NCBI GenBank assembly: GCA_021791275.1
Contig: JAJYWX010000014.1
Coordinates: 1 to 35,923 of the forward strand
Source: a bacterium
GTDB taxonomy: Bacteria; Patescibacteriota; Dojkabacteria; JAKAPS01; JAJZLI01
DNA length: 35,923 nt
Direction of reading: 5' to 3'
The notes below the pieces were generated by a model that was given only the letters and a program-made list of their open reading frames with translations, made no database searches and had not been told where the DNA came from. The position numbers were made by a program, and so were the translations under genes. Below, one piece after another: positions 16,656-24,754 of this stretch; position 1 is the first letter of the stretch; every line of letters begins with the position of its first letter.

Positions 16656-17780
16656 ATGAAGTCTAACAATAAGATATCATTTTTATTGCCAAGTCCTGGG
16701 AGATATCCTGTTGGGGGATTTAAAATAGTATATCAATATTCTAATTATTTAGATGAGCTTGGATATGATGTCACCATATATTTTTGTCCTATTTTTGAGC
16801 CTGAATATCAACTCAGAGTAAATGTTAATCTATTTAAAGTTTTATTACATTATTTTGTGAAAAAATATACTAAAACTTACGAATATAAACCTAATTGGTT
16901 TAAATTTAATAAAAATATTAAATTGCGATATATTCCTTTTATAAGAGATAGATTTATATCTAATTCAGATTATATTATTTTCTCCTGTTATGGCGTCGCG
17001 AATATAGGGAAATATCTTTCTAATGAGAAAGGTAAAAAGCTATTTATGATACAAGAATATGAGGGATGGATGAAAGCAGATAAAGATATGAAATTAAATT
17101 ATAAAAGGATATTTAATGAAAAAAATATTGAAAATATAGCTATTTCGGTTCCTGTCAAAAGAATATTGACTGAATGTAATGCAAAAATTTCATTATACCT
17201 TCCAAATTTTATAGATTTTAAACAATTCGATATAGATATAAAAATTAATAGTAAAAAAAGAACTTCAATAGGATTCCCAACAAGAAATGAATCTCATAAG
17301 GGGATGAGAGAAGCTGTGGAAGTTTTAAAAATAATAAAAAAAACATATAAAGATATAGATATTTGGTCTTTTGGTTTAAATAAGCCAGAGTATTTTCCTG
17401 AATGGATAAAATTTTATAATACACCTTCAAATGGAAAATTAAGAGTATTGTATAATACTTCAAAAATATTTATGTTAACATCTTATTACGAAGGATGGGG
17501 GTTACCTGGCACAGAAGCAATGGCTTGTGGTTGTGCTTTAGTTTCAACTAGAAATGGGGGAGTAGATTCTTATGCTGTCGAAGGGGAATCTGTTTTATTG
17601 AGTGATATAAAAGATGTAGATTCCATGGCAAATAATATAACGAAATTATTAAATGATAATAAGTTGAGAATTAGAATTGCAAAAAATGGGAGTAGGTATG
17701 TAAAACAGTTTAGTGCCGATAATTCTACAGAAATACTAAGTAATTATTTGCAAAATCTAAAGGATAAATTTGCTTTTTAA
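16656..17780 (+). CDS. Glycosyltransferase family 4 (GT-B fold)
   Basis: 374 residues. It opens with ISFLLPSPGRYPVGGFKIVYQY, a glycine loop seen in GT4 enzymes of the WsaF-like type that add rhamnose or other sugars to surface glycans. The C-terminal Rossmann half has IGFPTRNESHKGM (205-217) and the E-x7-E motif E279-GWGLPGT-E287, followed by AMACGCALVST. No membrane helix is present. It is the only plus-strand gene in the 11.3-19.9 kb stretch; it starts divergently from the 16622 gene and its end overlaps the convergent GT4 gene by 24 nt. The ATG at 16656 has no clear ribosome-binding site. Substrates unknown. Confidence 0.87.
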   Translation: MKSNNKISFLLPSPGRYPVGGFKIVYQYSNYLDELGYDVTIYFCPIFEPEYQLRVNVNLFKVLLHYFVKKYTKTYEYKPNWFKFNKNIKLRYIPFIRDRFISNSDYIIFSCYGVANIGKYLSNEKGKKLFMIQEYEGWMKADKDMKLNYKRIFNEKNIENIAISVPVKRILTECNAKISLYLPNFIDFKQFDIDIKINSKKRTSIGFPTRNESHKGMREAVEVLKIIKKTYKDIDIWSFGLNKPEYFPEWIKFYNTPSNGKLRVLYNTSKIFMLTSYYEGWGLPGTEAMACGCALVSTRNGGVDSYAVEGESVLLSDIKDVDSMANNITKLLNDNKLRIRIAKNGSRYVKQFSADNSTEILSNYLQNLKDKFAF

Positions 17781-19100
17781 CCTTATAAATATATCCTCAT
17801 ATCTATCTATAAATTTTATTATTAATATTAGTAATATATCTAAAAATTTTTCGTACATATTCAAATATGTCTTTTGATAATCAAGCAACCTTCTATTATA
17901 GGATTTCTGATAATCATACATTTCTTTTAGTGAAGGATGTATATAGGTTGATTTTCTCACTTCAGAATAAAAATTATTAATATTGCTATTTTTTAAATAA
18001 AGTAATAAATATGTTTCCAAAGAACGAGTACTTCTTTCCATATCATAATTAGATTTTATTTTGATAATGGCATTTTCCCCTAAAGATTCTAGAGACATTC
18101 TTTTTTTTGAGGAGGTCAGATTTTTAATAATTTTAGTGATATAGATAGGCCCACCCTTAATAATAAGGCCATTTCTATCATTATCGATTAATTCTATTTG
18201 AGCATTATCTTTGTTTTTAGTGAGGTTTGATATCACTGGTGTAGCACAATACATCGATTCTGCTATGCTATATCCGAAAGATTCTCCTATTTTTGAAAAA
18301 TTAAATGTAATGTCAGATATTTTATATATTGATAATATATCCTTCTCATCTAAAGTTACAGGTAAATTTATAAAATTATTTTTTAATATTTTTTTAAATA
18401 TTTTTTCTCTTTCTTTTGGTATACTTCTGAAAATAAATATTATATTTTTATTGTTGTTATGAAGAAGTAGGGCCACTATGGTAGTTAAATCTGTCCATTT
18501 AGACATTGACGGCCTGGCAGTTCTTGATATTACAAAGTCATCATTCTTTATTCCGTATCTGCTTTTAAACTTTTCAATATTTATTTTTGTTAAATTTTTA
18601 TCTATATTTTTTAAATCTAATCCATTATATATAACGAAATTAATTTGGCTGTCTTTTTTATCCCAAGTTTTTTTATTTATCATATACTTAAGTATACTAG
18701 TATTAGATACATGGAAGTGTAAATTAATATCATTATATGTGGATTTATCATATAGCCCGAAGACATTAATTTCTGCGATTAATTTAATTTTAAGTTTTTT
18801 TGCACATTTTATTATTTTAAATTCATTATTATTATAGTTCCCAGCTCTATGAATTAACAATACATCTATTGAATATTTTTTCAAATAATGTTCAAATTTC
18901 TTTATATTCCCATCACAGGTTAAAGAATTTAATTTGTTCTTTTTAATTATTTTACCTCGGTTTTTGTTATCAAAGAATCCCACATTATAAATTTCAAATT
19001 TTTCTTTATTTATCGAAGAAGCTATATTTTGGAAATTCCTTTCTGTCCCTCCAATTCCAAGAGAATTTGCTACCTGTAATAGTTTAATCTTCTTTCCCAT
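17757..19100 (-). CDS. Glycosyltransferase family 4 with an extended C-terminal helix
   Basis: 447 residues, longer than most GT4 enzymes. The N-terminus has LLQVANSLGIGGTERNF, the usual glycine loop, and the C-terminal Rossmann half has VISRTARPSMSK and the E-x7-E motif in GESFGYSIAESMYCATPVIS. After about residue 370 there is an extra segment rich in Tyr, Lys and Leu (YQKSYNRRLLDYQKTYLNMY) and then FLDILLILIIKFI, which would form an amphipathic or coiled helix tethering the protein to the membrane or a partner. Its start overlaps the end of the GT2 gene 19084-19920 by 17 nt. The 3' end overlaps the convergent GT4 gene. Confidence 0.82.
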   Translation of the reverse strand: MGKKIKLLQVANSLGIGGTERNFQNIASSINKEKFEIYNVGFFDNKNRGKIIKKNKLNSLTCDGNIKKFEHYLKKYSIDVLLIHRAGNYNNNEFKIIKCAKKLKIKLIAEINVFGLYDKSTYNDINLHFHVSNTSILKYMINKKTWDKKDSQINFVIYNGLDLKNIDKNLTKINIEKFKSRYGIKNDDFVISRTARPSMSKWTDLTTIVALLLHNNNKNIIFIFRSIPKEREKIFKKILKNNFINLPVTLDEKDILSIYKISDITFNFSKIGESFGYSIAESMYCATPVISNLTKNKDNAQIELIDNDRNGLIIKGGPIYITKIIKNLTSSKKRMSLESLGENAIIKIKSNYDMERSTRSLETYLLLYLKNSNINNFYSEVRKSTYIHPSLKEMYDYQKSYNRRLLDYQKTYLNMYEKFLDILLILIIKFIDRYEDIFIRLKSKFIL

Positions 19101-19920
19101 TTATTTTTAATTTTTTATATTTCCAAATATAAATATCTAAAAAAATAACATAGTAAATATTCAATAATATTACCTTGAAGATTTTGAAAGAAATATCTTT
19201 TCTGAATTCCAAACACATTGAGTAAACTATATTTGAAATATCAATGGGAATAAATATCAGAGGGAAAGATCGTCTTATTTCTTTTGGAAATGGCCATTTG
19301 TGAATAGTTTTAGAATATCCTATTTTTTCTACTTTATCAAAATCTTTTGACAAAGTTTTTGCTTGGATTTTTGCCCACTTTAGCCATTTAGATTTAAAAA
19401 CTTTTAAGGTAAAGTTGTCATATTGAGGTTTATGTTCTAAAGTTATATTTACATTTTTTGTTTTTCCATTTTTCAAATTAATCATTTCGTGGGGGGAGGC
19501 GATAAATTTCATCTCAGATTTTTTTACTAGGCATGTTTTATGGGGAGAGTATTTTGTTATATATTTTTCTCCATCCCACAATTTCCATAAAAAAGCATAT
19601 CCATTTATGTTTTTATTTTCAATCAATCTTCTAATTTTTGTGTGTTCATTTTTATTAATATATTCATCGGCATCTATTTGCAGGATCCATTCATATGAAG
19701 TTTTTTCAAAAGAAAATATTCTATGTCCTTCTGCCTCTCCTATATGTTTTCGTGTGTAAATTTTATCAGTATATTTTTTGCAAATCTCTAGGCTTCTATC
19801 TTCACATTTTCCATCATGTATAACAATAATCTCATCAGCAAGTCCCTTTATGCTTTCTAAACACCTTTTAATTACTTTCTCTTCATTATAGATCACTAGG
19901 ACTGCAGAAATTCTATTCAT
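19084..19920 (-). CDS. Glycosyltransferase family 2, LgtF/WaaE-like
   Basis: 278 residues. ISAVLVIYNEEKVIKRCLES, then IIVIHDGKCEDRS (usually DGSTDRT) and QIDADEYI with the metal motif D83-A-D-E86, mark the branch of GT2 that includes lipopolysaccharide beta-1,4-glucosyltransferases (LgtF, WaaE). KWPFPKEIRR is followed by a hydrophobic C-terminus (IYYVIFLDIYIW) that may rest on the membrane. It is the first gene of a two-gene run with the 19100 GT4. Upstream, 19921-20031 is an AT-rich divergent gap holding the promoter of the plus-strand 20032 gene. The sugar and acceptor are unknown. Confidence 0.85.
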   Translation of the reverse strand: MNRISAVLVIYNEEKVIKRCLESIKGLADEIIVIHDGKCEDRSLEICKKYTDKIYTRKHIGEAEGHRIFSFEKTSYEWILQIDADEYINKNEHTKIRRLIENKNINGYAFLWKLWDGEKYITKYSPHKTCLVKKSEMKFIASPHEMINLKNGKTKNVNITLEHKPQYDNFTLKVFKSKWLKWAKIQAKTLSKDFDKVEKIGYSKTIHKWPFPKEIRRSFPLIFIPIDISNIVYSMCLEFRKDISFKIFKVILLNIYYVIFLDIYIWKYKKLKINGKED

Positions 19921-20016
19921 TGTTTTTTATGAAATATTCTATGATATTAATATAATTTTGTCATCCATCTTGGCTATTATATCAAATGAAATTTTAAAAT
20001 AATATAATGTTTGTAG

Positions 20017-20022
20017 TATAAT
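20017..20022 (+). promoter_or_regulatory. -10 box of the 20032 gene, leaderless arrangement
   Basis: TATAAT followed by 9 nt and the ATG at 20032. The spacing puts the transcription start at the start codon. The -35 region is weak. Confidence 0.5.
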
Positions 20023-20031
20023 CCTGGAATT

Positions 20032-20625
20032 ATGGAAACATTGCAAATAGAAGATAGTGATGAAAGTGTTTTGTTTGAAATATTTCAAGAAGAGATTAAA
20101 TCTGGATCTCGGATTGAGATTAATGAAGGGGAAAGCTCGCTTAACCCAATATTGAGAGCACATGGATATATAGATTTTTCTCTTGTTAATCCAGATGGAA
20201 GTCTTTCAAGATTCCTTCTGTTAGCTGGTCGTGCTACTTTACCACCAATCTTTGATAGAAGTCTAAGGTATGTTGTAAAGGATTCTTTGCGTACGATTAA
20301 TTTGCAAAGATTTACAGGCTCACTTTCGCAATTTGTGTTATACCATCTTCCACTAGATACGGTGCCAATTTTGAGATCATCTATGGATAGTGAAGAAATA
20401 GCAAATGTGATTAGAGAGTTTTGTATATATTTAAGGGAGAATGGAATTCTTTGCTTCCAACCTTTAAATCCAAAATATCTGGTTTTGTCTGATGGAGAAG
20501 TTCTATTTGTTCCTGGTAGAATGGAGTTATTCATGGTTGCTAATATATATAGAGAGAGAGAGGATGTTTGGTCAGCGCGATTTTGTGACCCTGAATCTCC
20601 ATTCTGGAGAGGGGGAATTAAATAA
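20032..20625 (+). CDS. Unknown soluble protein (197 aa)
   Basis: 197 residues with no signal peptide or helix long enough to cross the membrane. The N-terminus is acidic (many Glu/Asp in the first 45), the middle has FLLLAGRATLPPIF and SLSQFVLYHLPLDTVP, and the C-terminus has LNPKYLVLSDGEVLFVPGRMEL. The last phrase faintly recalls the HxxNxL...DG...D layout of kinase-fold proteins, but the catalytic residues are not there and I do not assign it. The plus strand is chosen because the frame is longer than the opposite one and a good -10 lies 9 nt before the ATG. Base composition looks less AT-rich than in the adjacent transferase genes. Confidence 0.6.
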   Translation: METLQIEDSDESVLFEIFQEEIKSGSRIEINEGESSLNPILRAHGYIDFSLVNPDGSLSRFLLLAGRATLPPIFDRSLRYVVKDSLRTINLQRFTGSLSQFVLYHLPLDTVPILRSSMDSEEIANVIREFCIYLRENGILCFQPLNPKYLVLSDGEVLFVPGRMELFMVANIYREREDVWSARFCDPESPFWRGGIK

Positions 20626-20638
20626 AGTTTTTTTGTGG

Positions 20639-20660
20639 TATAATTTATTTATAAGGAGGT
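20639..20660 (+). promoter_or_regulatory. Promoter and strong Shine-Dalgarno for the 51-residue gene
   Basis: TATAAT (20639-20644) is followed, after a likely start near 20651, by AAGGAGGT (20653-20660), seven bases before the ATG at 20668. This is the clearest ribosome-binding site in the window; most genes here lack one. Confidence 0.65.
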
Positions 20661-20667
20661 ATACAAA

Positions 20668-20823
20668 ATGATGCATAATTACTCATCTTGGACTCATAAT
20701 CATATGATGGTTAGTCCCGTAGGAATTGTTTTGGCAATAATACTGTATCTTGTAATATTAATAGATTTAATACTATTTGGGATATTCTTGTATGCAAAGA
20801 TTAAAAAGTCTTTTAAAAGTTAA
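20668..20823 (+). CDS. Small single-helix membrane protein with a Met/His-rich N-terminus (51 aa)
   Basis: 51 residues from the ATG at 20668 to the TAA at 20821. The first 14 residues contain four Met, three His and one Trp (MMHNYSSWTHNHMM). One strong hydrophobic helix follows (about 15-44), then a short basic tail (KIKKSFKS) expected to stay inside. The Met/His cluster would face outside and could bind copper or another soft metal, an inference only. A strong ribosome-binding site and a -10 box support that it is a real, well translated gene. It may be co-transcribed with the next small membrane protein, 64 bp away, though that gene has its own -10-like sequence. Family not recognised. Confidence 0.7.
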   Translation: MMHNYSSWTHNHMMVSPVGIVLAIILYLVILIDLILFGIFLYAKIKKSFKS

Positions 20824-20887
20824 ACCTTTTCATTAGATCTTAATCTTTTTTATTAATAATCTTTTATAAGGTTTAGTATAAAAAAGC

Positions 20888-21163
20888 ATGAATAAATTTT
20901 TGTCATCTAAACTTTTTGTTGCAATAATAGCATTTGTTGTTGGTATTGTTGTGGGTTGGTTTCTGTGGTATCTTGTCTACCCAAATCTACATACAAGTGG
21001 ATCTCAGGTCTGGACTGGAAACTTAAATCCTTCTAATTCTAAGGTAAGCAGTAATACAAATACAAAGAAAAGCACTAAACCTAAAAGCTCAACTAATAGT
21101 TCTAGCAATTATTCATCAAGTACAAATAGTAGCAGTTCGAGTTCGAATTCGTATTCTTATTAG
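20888..21163 (+). CDS. Membrane-anchored protein with a Ser/Asn/Thr-rich outer tail (91 aa)
   Basis: 91 residues. One hydrophobic helix (about 8-31, AIIAFVVGIVVGWFLWYLVY) follows a short basic start, then about 60 residues outside made almost wholly of Ser, Asn, Thr, Lys and Tyr and ending SSSSSNSYSY. Such low-complexity tails act as spacers at the cell surface and are frequent sites of O-glycosylation; here this fits the surrounding glycosyltransferases, but it is not proved. A TAGTATAAA sequence ends only a few bases before the ATG, so the transcript may have almost no leader. Function unknown. Confidence 0.6.
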   Translation: MNKFLSSKLFVAIIAFVVGIVVGWFLWYLVYPNLHTSGSQVWTGNLNPSNSKVSSNTNTKKSTKPKSSTNSSSNYSSSTNSSSSSSNSYSY

Positions 21164-21205
21164 TAGACTATTATTTTTTTATTCCTTTTACAGACTAAGC
21201 TGTGT

Positions 21206-21592
21206 TTAAATCCTTCTAAAGGAGTGCGGATCATTTTTATCACTTATATATAGAGGGAATGGTTTGGTTTGAGGTTTAAACAGAAAACACATTGGGGAAT
21301 TTATTGAGATACGAGTTTCTTGAAAATCTGTATCCCTAATTCCTTCTTTGTGGGGTATGGTGAAACTGTCATCTTCTTGGTCATATGATATTTCCCCTAA
21401 GTGTGTTATTAGAAATGAATGTTCATCTGGAGTCTGACCCTCTTCTTGTGGATTCAATAATCTTACTGTCATGGTAATAGGTTTTCCATTTGAAGCAGCT
21501 TTCAAATCTTTAATATCCTCATTCAATGCTTTTGATAACCCCTCTGGATTAAATTGAGTGTTTTTTGTTTCACTTTCGACTATTGTAGGCAT
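21206..21592 (-). CDS. Unknown small protein, possible member of a four-gene local family
   Basis: 128 residues, soluble, no signal peptide. It has an N-terminal helix (NPEGLSKALNEDIKDLKAAS), a strand (TMTVRLLN), then FLITHLGEISYD, a polar turn and a second set of strands (RISINSPMCFLF). The order helix, strand, FxI-x4-I strand, acidic turn, strands is shared with the products of 23959-24339, 24385-24741 and 24755-25174, although direct identity is low. A TATAAT box (21604-21599) lies 6 nt before the ATG. It is separated from the other three by two glycosyltransferase genes. Not recognised as a known family. Confidence 0.55.
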   Translation of the reverse strand: MPTIVESETKNTQFNPEGLSKALNEDIKDLKAASNGKPITMTVRLLNPQEEGQTPDEHSFLITHLGEISYDQEDDSFTIPHKEGIRDTDFQETRISINSPMCFLFKPQTKPFPLYISDKNDPHSFRRI

Positions 21593-21598
21593 TTATAT

Positions 21599-21604
21599 AT
21601 TATA
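21599..21604 (-). promoter_or_regulatory. -10 box of the 21592 gene
   Basis: TATAAT on the minus strand, 6 nt before the ATG, preceded by TTGG; close to a leaderless arrangement. Confidence 0.45.
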
Positions 21605-21619
21605 CCAAACTTATAGTAT

Positions 21620-22729
21620 TTATTCAATTGTCGATTTTTCTTTTATGAGATTTAAATATATTGGGATTATATTGCGATTAAGATATTTTTCTGATAGTTT
21701 TTGGGAATTCTTTGAATAGAATGTATATTTTTTTAAAATTTCATCTATTGATTTTGATATTTGATGTAAATCAAGGTCTACAAGTATTCCATTTTTTTTA
21801 TTAACTATTAAGTCTTTTGCACCATTATCATTTCCGTTATAGCAGATTACTGGAAGACCCAAGTACATTGCTTCTAGCGTTGATATAGAAAAACCTTCTC
21901 TTTCTGATAACATCATATATATTTTTGAAGAGCTTAGGTATTTGTAGAGCTTAGACTGGTCTTTTATAAAGCCTGCAAACTTTATATTCTTAGACTTATA
22001 CCTATTTTTTAAATATTGTAGATCGGGACCTTCTCCTGTTATGAGAATTTTTAAATTATTATTGATATCTAATAAATCTAATATTTTATCAATATTTTTG
22101 AAATTAATTATTCTTCCTGTATAGGCCAGATCGTATATTTTTCTCTTATTCTTTACTTTTATATCATCGATTCCATTTGGAATCACAGTTATTTCTTTTC
22201 TTGTTACTTTTGAAAGTTTTTCTTTGGTAAAATCACTTACAGATATAATATTTTTAGAAAGTTTTAAGGCAAGGTTTTGTATTATGAACCCTATAGACCC
22301 TGTAAGATAAGAGGAATATTTAATCCAATAATCTCTATCCCAGTATTCATGCCAAGTTGTAAAAAGAGTAGTATTTTTGTTTCCCAATAAAGCTAGTCTT
22401 ATTGAGAAGATATGAAAAAAGGGATTTGCAGTAGCATCAATAATATCGAATTTGTTCTTTCTTAAAAAAAAGTATATATCTATTGCAAATTTAACACTTA
22501 GCCCTATCTTCCTTTTACCATCTTCGGTATAAAGATCGGTGTAGCTTGTCAGCATATGATATTTTACTCCGTTGTCCTTTATTTTCTCTTTTGTATTATT
22601 TTTCTTCATTCCCACTATATGTGTTTCAAAATCATTTTTCACATATTGAGATAGGGAATATATTCTTTTTTCAACACCCCCTAGTTGGTAGGGGTAAATA
22701 CAATCATAAATAAATAGGATTTTTTTCAT
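21620..22729 (-). CDS. Glycosyltransferase family 4 (GT-B fold)
   Basis: 369 residues. ILFIYDCIYPYQLGGVEKRI is the N-terminal glycine loop; TTWHEYWDRDYW is the acceptor-side segment with the conserved His; the C-terminal half has YTGRIINFKNIDKIL and the E-x7-E motif in EREGFSISTLEAMYLGLPVICY. It is typical of retaining hexosyl- or mannosyltransferases using NDP-sugars. It has its own promoter-like TACAAT box 9 nt before the ATG and stands between unrelated small genes, so it may be expressed by itself. It is more AT-rich than the genes flanking it. The specific sugar is unknown. Confidence 0.88.
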   Translation of the reverse strand: MKKILFIYDCIYPYQLGGVEKRIYSLSQYVKNDFETHIVGMKKNNTKEKIKDNGVKYHMLTSYTDLYTEDGKRKIGLSVKFAIDIYFFLRKNKFDIIDATANPFFHIFSIRLALLGNKNTTLFTTWHEYWDRDYWIKYSSYLTGSIGFIIQNLALKLSKNIISVSDFTKEKLSKVTRKEITVIPNGIDDIKVKNKRKIYDLAYTGRIINFKNIDKILDLLDINNNLKILITGEGPDLQYLKNRYKSKNIKFAGFIKDQSKLYKYLSSSKIYMMLSEREGFSISTLEAMYLGLPVICYNGNDNGAKDLIVNKKNGILVDLDLHQISKSIDEILKKYTFYSKNSQKLSEKYLNRNIIPIYLNLIKEKSTIE

Positions 22730-22738
22730 TTGTTTCTG

Positions 22739-22744
22739 ATTGTA
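22739..22744 (-). promoter_or_regulatory. -10 box of the 22729 GT4 gene
   Basis: TACAAT on the minus strand, then 9 nt, then the ATG at 22729: the same spacing as at several other genes here. Confidence 0.4.
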
Positions 22745-22788
22745 TCATTAAAATAAGGCAATATTAATTATTGATATAGTCAATATAT

Positions 22789-23925
22789 TTATTTTTTAAG
22801 CTCGATTATCTTTGAGAATAATCCAGAAAATATTGTTTGTGCTCCAAGTATGAAAATTGTAACTCCAGCGATAACCTTTCCTGAGCTTAATAGTACTCCG
22901 AAATGATTTCTTGACCATGCAATATATGCATCTGCCAATATACCTATACTCAGTAATATTAAAAATAAACCAAATAATAATATTTTATTCATATTGATGG
23001 ATTTTATAATTTTTGTGATTCTGTCTGGTTTAATAAATTTCTCGTTTGAAGAGTATTGTTTTGTAAGTATGCCAAATATAAGTATATTATATCCTAGTAT
23101 TACTAGTATCGAGGCAATATAAAGAACATGGTAGTAGAATGTTCTTCCAAATATAGTGAAATGTCCAGGAGATAGTAGTATAAATATTATAACTCCAATA
23201 ATAAAGATTAGAATCCCCGGATATATAAAAGTAAAATTTGTTCCTTGTGTGAGTAAAAAAGATAGATGTCTCCATCCATCAGAGAAGGTGGATAGCTTGG
23301 CTTCAGAACCTTTCCTTTTTGATAATGTTACGGGGACTTCCGCTATATTCAATTTTCTTTTTCCTGCCTTAACTATCATTTCTGAAGCAAATTCCATCCC
23401 CTCAGTCTGCATATTTAATGATTTATATGCATCTTTTGAAATTCCTCTAATCCCGCAGTGAGCATCTGAAATTTTTGTATGGTAAAATGTGTTTAGTATA
23501 AAAGTCAGTATTGGAGCACCTATTTTGTGAGAGAAGGGGGTTGCACCCTTTTCTATTTTTCCTCTCCTATATCTGTCTCCCATAACGAGGTCGTAGCCTT
23601 GTTTTAATTTTTTATATATTTTTTTTGATTCATAAAAATCATATGTATCATCAGAATCTGCCATAATGACATATCTACCTTTAGCTTCTTTAAATCCTCT
23701 CTTTAGTGCATTTCCATAACCTGCTTTTCTCTCTCTTACTACTTTGGCTCCTGCTTTTAGTGAATTTTTTATGGAATTATCGGTAGAGTTATTATCTACA
23801 ACAATTACTTCTCCTTTGATTTTTAAATCTTTAATTGCTTTTTTTGCTTTTTTCACACATATGCCAACGGTCTTTTCTTCATTAAAGCATGGCATTATGA
23901 TTGATAACTCTATATCATTTCTCAT
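22789..23925 (-). CDS. Polyprenyl-phosphate glycosyltransferase (GT2, DPM1/DPG synthase-like) with four C-terminal helices
   Basis: 378 residues. The GT2 domain at about 6-215 has SIIMPCFNEEKTV, VVDNNSTDNS (42-51), the metal motif D90-S-D-D93, MGDRYRRG, and DAHCGIRGI, the features of dolichol/undecaprenyl-phosphate hexose synthases. Four hydrophobic helices follow (about 236-252, 268-287, 315-333, 350-372), as in the membrane-bound subgroup. The enzyme would move a hexose from an NDP-sugar to the lipid carrier, giving the donor for GT-C enzymes such as 12110-13345. An extended -10 sequence (TGATATAAT, 23946-23938) lies just before the ATG. Family strong; sugar unknown. Confidence 0.88.
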   Translation of the reverse strand: MRNDIELSIIMPCFNEEKTVGICVKKAKKAIKDLKIKGEVIVVDNNSTDNSIKNSLKAGAKVVRERKAGYGNALKRGFKEAKGRYVIMADSDDTYDFYESKKIYKKLKQGYDLVMGDRYRRGKIEKGATPFSHKIGAPILTFILNTFYHTKISDAHCGIRGISKDAYKSLNMQTEGMEFASEMIVKAGKRKLNIAEVPVTLSKRKGSEAKLSTFSDGWRHLSFLLTQGTNFTFIYPGILIFIIGVIIFILLSPGHFTIFGRTFYYHVLYIASILVILGYNILIFGILTKQYSSNEKFIKPDRITKIIKSINMNKILLFGLFLILLSIGILADAYIAWSRNHFGVLLSSGKVIAGVTIFILGAQTIFSGLFSKIIELKK

Positions 23926-23937
23926 TATTAAGAGTTG

Positions 23938-23946
23938 ATTATATCA
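23938..23946 (-). promoter_or_regulatory. Extended -10 promoter of the 23925 gene
   Basis: TGATATAAT (TG-N-TATAAT) on the minus strand, ending 12 nt before the ATG. The TG extension can replace a -35 box. Confidence 0.5.
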
Positions 23947-23958
23947 CAATGGATAAGA

Positions 23959-24339
23959 TTAAAATAATACATATGCCTCCTTATATAATCTTATATATAT
24001 AGGGGTTTCAGGTAGCATTTCATCTTCTGAGGGAGGAAATATGTTTTTTCTGGAAAAGAATACTACAAAAGGTCCATTTTCAAATTTCAAAATCGTATCT
24101 TTTCCATGATCTTCATATCTTAGAGAGAATACATCTTTATCATCTGGAAGTATTTCTTTTATATCATTAATATTTATAAATACCACTTTATCTTTATTTT
24201 TATAACCACTTAGTCTATATCGTATTATCATGTAGAAAGTAGTATCTGATTCCCTTTTTAATTCTTCAATATTATCTAATAGCATTTGTGGTATCTTAGA
24301 TAGAGGTACTCTGTTTTCTGCTTTTGGTTCTTCTTCCAT
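23959..24339 (-). CDS. Unknown small acidic protein, possible member of a four-gene local family
   Basis: 126 residues, soluble. An N-terminal helix VPLSKIPQMLLDNIEELKRE is followed by the strand FYMIIRYRL, then VVFININDIKEILPDD, an aromatic-rich middle (FSLRYEDHG), FVVFFSRKN and a C-terminal IYIRLYKEAYVLF. Layout matches the gene products at 24385 and 24755: helix, strand, FxI-x3-(D/A)-x-(E/S)-I strand, polar turn, strands. No catalytic motif is seen; the form suggests a binding or structural domain. It has a TATAAT box 10 nt before the ATG (24355-24350), so it can be transcribed separately from the two genes upstream. Not recognised. Confidence 0.55.
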   Translation of the reverse strand: MEEEPKAENRVPLSKIPQMLLDNIEELKRESDTTFYMIIRYRLSGYKNKDKVVFININDIKEILPDDKDVFSLRYEDHGKDTILKFENGPFVVFFSRKNIFPPSEDEMLPETPIYIRLYKEAYVLF

Positions 24340-24349
24340 AAGTATATTT

Positions 24350-24355
24350 ATTATA
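24350..24355 (-). promoter_or_regulatory. -10 box of the 24339 gene
   Basis: TATAAT on the minus strand followed by 10 nt and the ATG at 24339. Confidence 0.4.
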
Positions 24356-24384
24356 TGAGATTCTTCTGAACTCTTAAATAGATT

Positions 24385-24741
24385 TTAAAGAGGAGGGAAC
24401 ATATATTGATTTGAGTCAAAAAGTTCTGCAGAATCTATCTCTATAGATTTTCCTTCTGACGTTGTAATTATGGATATTCTTTTTGGCAATCGATCTGTTG
24501 TTATTAATGGTGACCCGAATCCATTGTGACATTGTATTCCTCCTTTGGGTAGTGCTCTCAAAGAATTTATTTCTATTTCTGTTGTTAGAGTTACAACTCC
24601 AGTTGGGTCTTCTCCAAATTCCAGCAACAAAGAATATTTGTTACCTCGATTTAGTTCTCCTAATTTAGAAATAGTTTTTTTAAAATAGTCCACGGTACTT
24701 TCTGGATCTTTAGTATTTTCAAGAGTTTCTTTTTCTATCAT
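24385..24741 (-). CDS. Unknown small protein, tandem paralogue-like neighbour of 24755
   Basis: 118 residues, soluble. An N-terminal helix (VDYFKKTISKLGELNRG), the strand YSLLLEFG, EIEINSLRALPKGG, then RISIITTSEGKSIEIDSAELFD at 88-109. The ending (I/V)IDSA-x-L also occurs near the C-terminus of the upstream product (TVIDSAILI), and both proteins share the same order of elements. The two genes are 13 bp apart and probably arose by duplication followed by strong divergence. There is no signal peptide, no transmembrane helix and no motif I can name. It is likely in one transcript with 24755-25174. Confidence 0.55.
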   Translation of the reverse strand: MIEKETLENTKDPESTVDYFKKTISKLGELNRGNKYSLLLEFGEDPTGVVTLTTEIEINSLRALPKGGIQCHNGFGSPLITTDRLPKRISIITTSEGKSIEIDSAELFDSNQYMFPPL

Positions 24742-24754
24742 AGCTGTCTATAGA

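Noticed and set aside
20085-20534. A 149-codon open frame on the minus strand opposite the 20032 gene
   Set aside because: The plus-strand frame is longer, spans it fully and has a TATAAT box at the usual distance from its ATG; the minus frame has no promoter and an odd composition.
20821-20880. AAACCTT ... AAGGTTT as a terminator hairpin after the 51-residue gene
   Set aside because: Only seven base pairs, with a loop of about 40 nt and no T-run placed after it.
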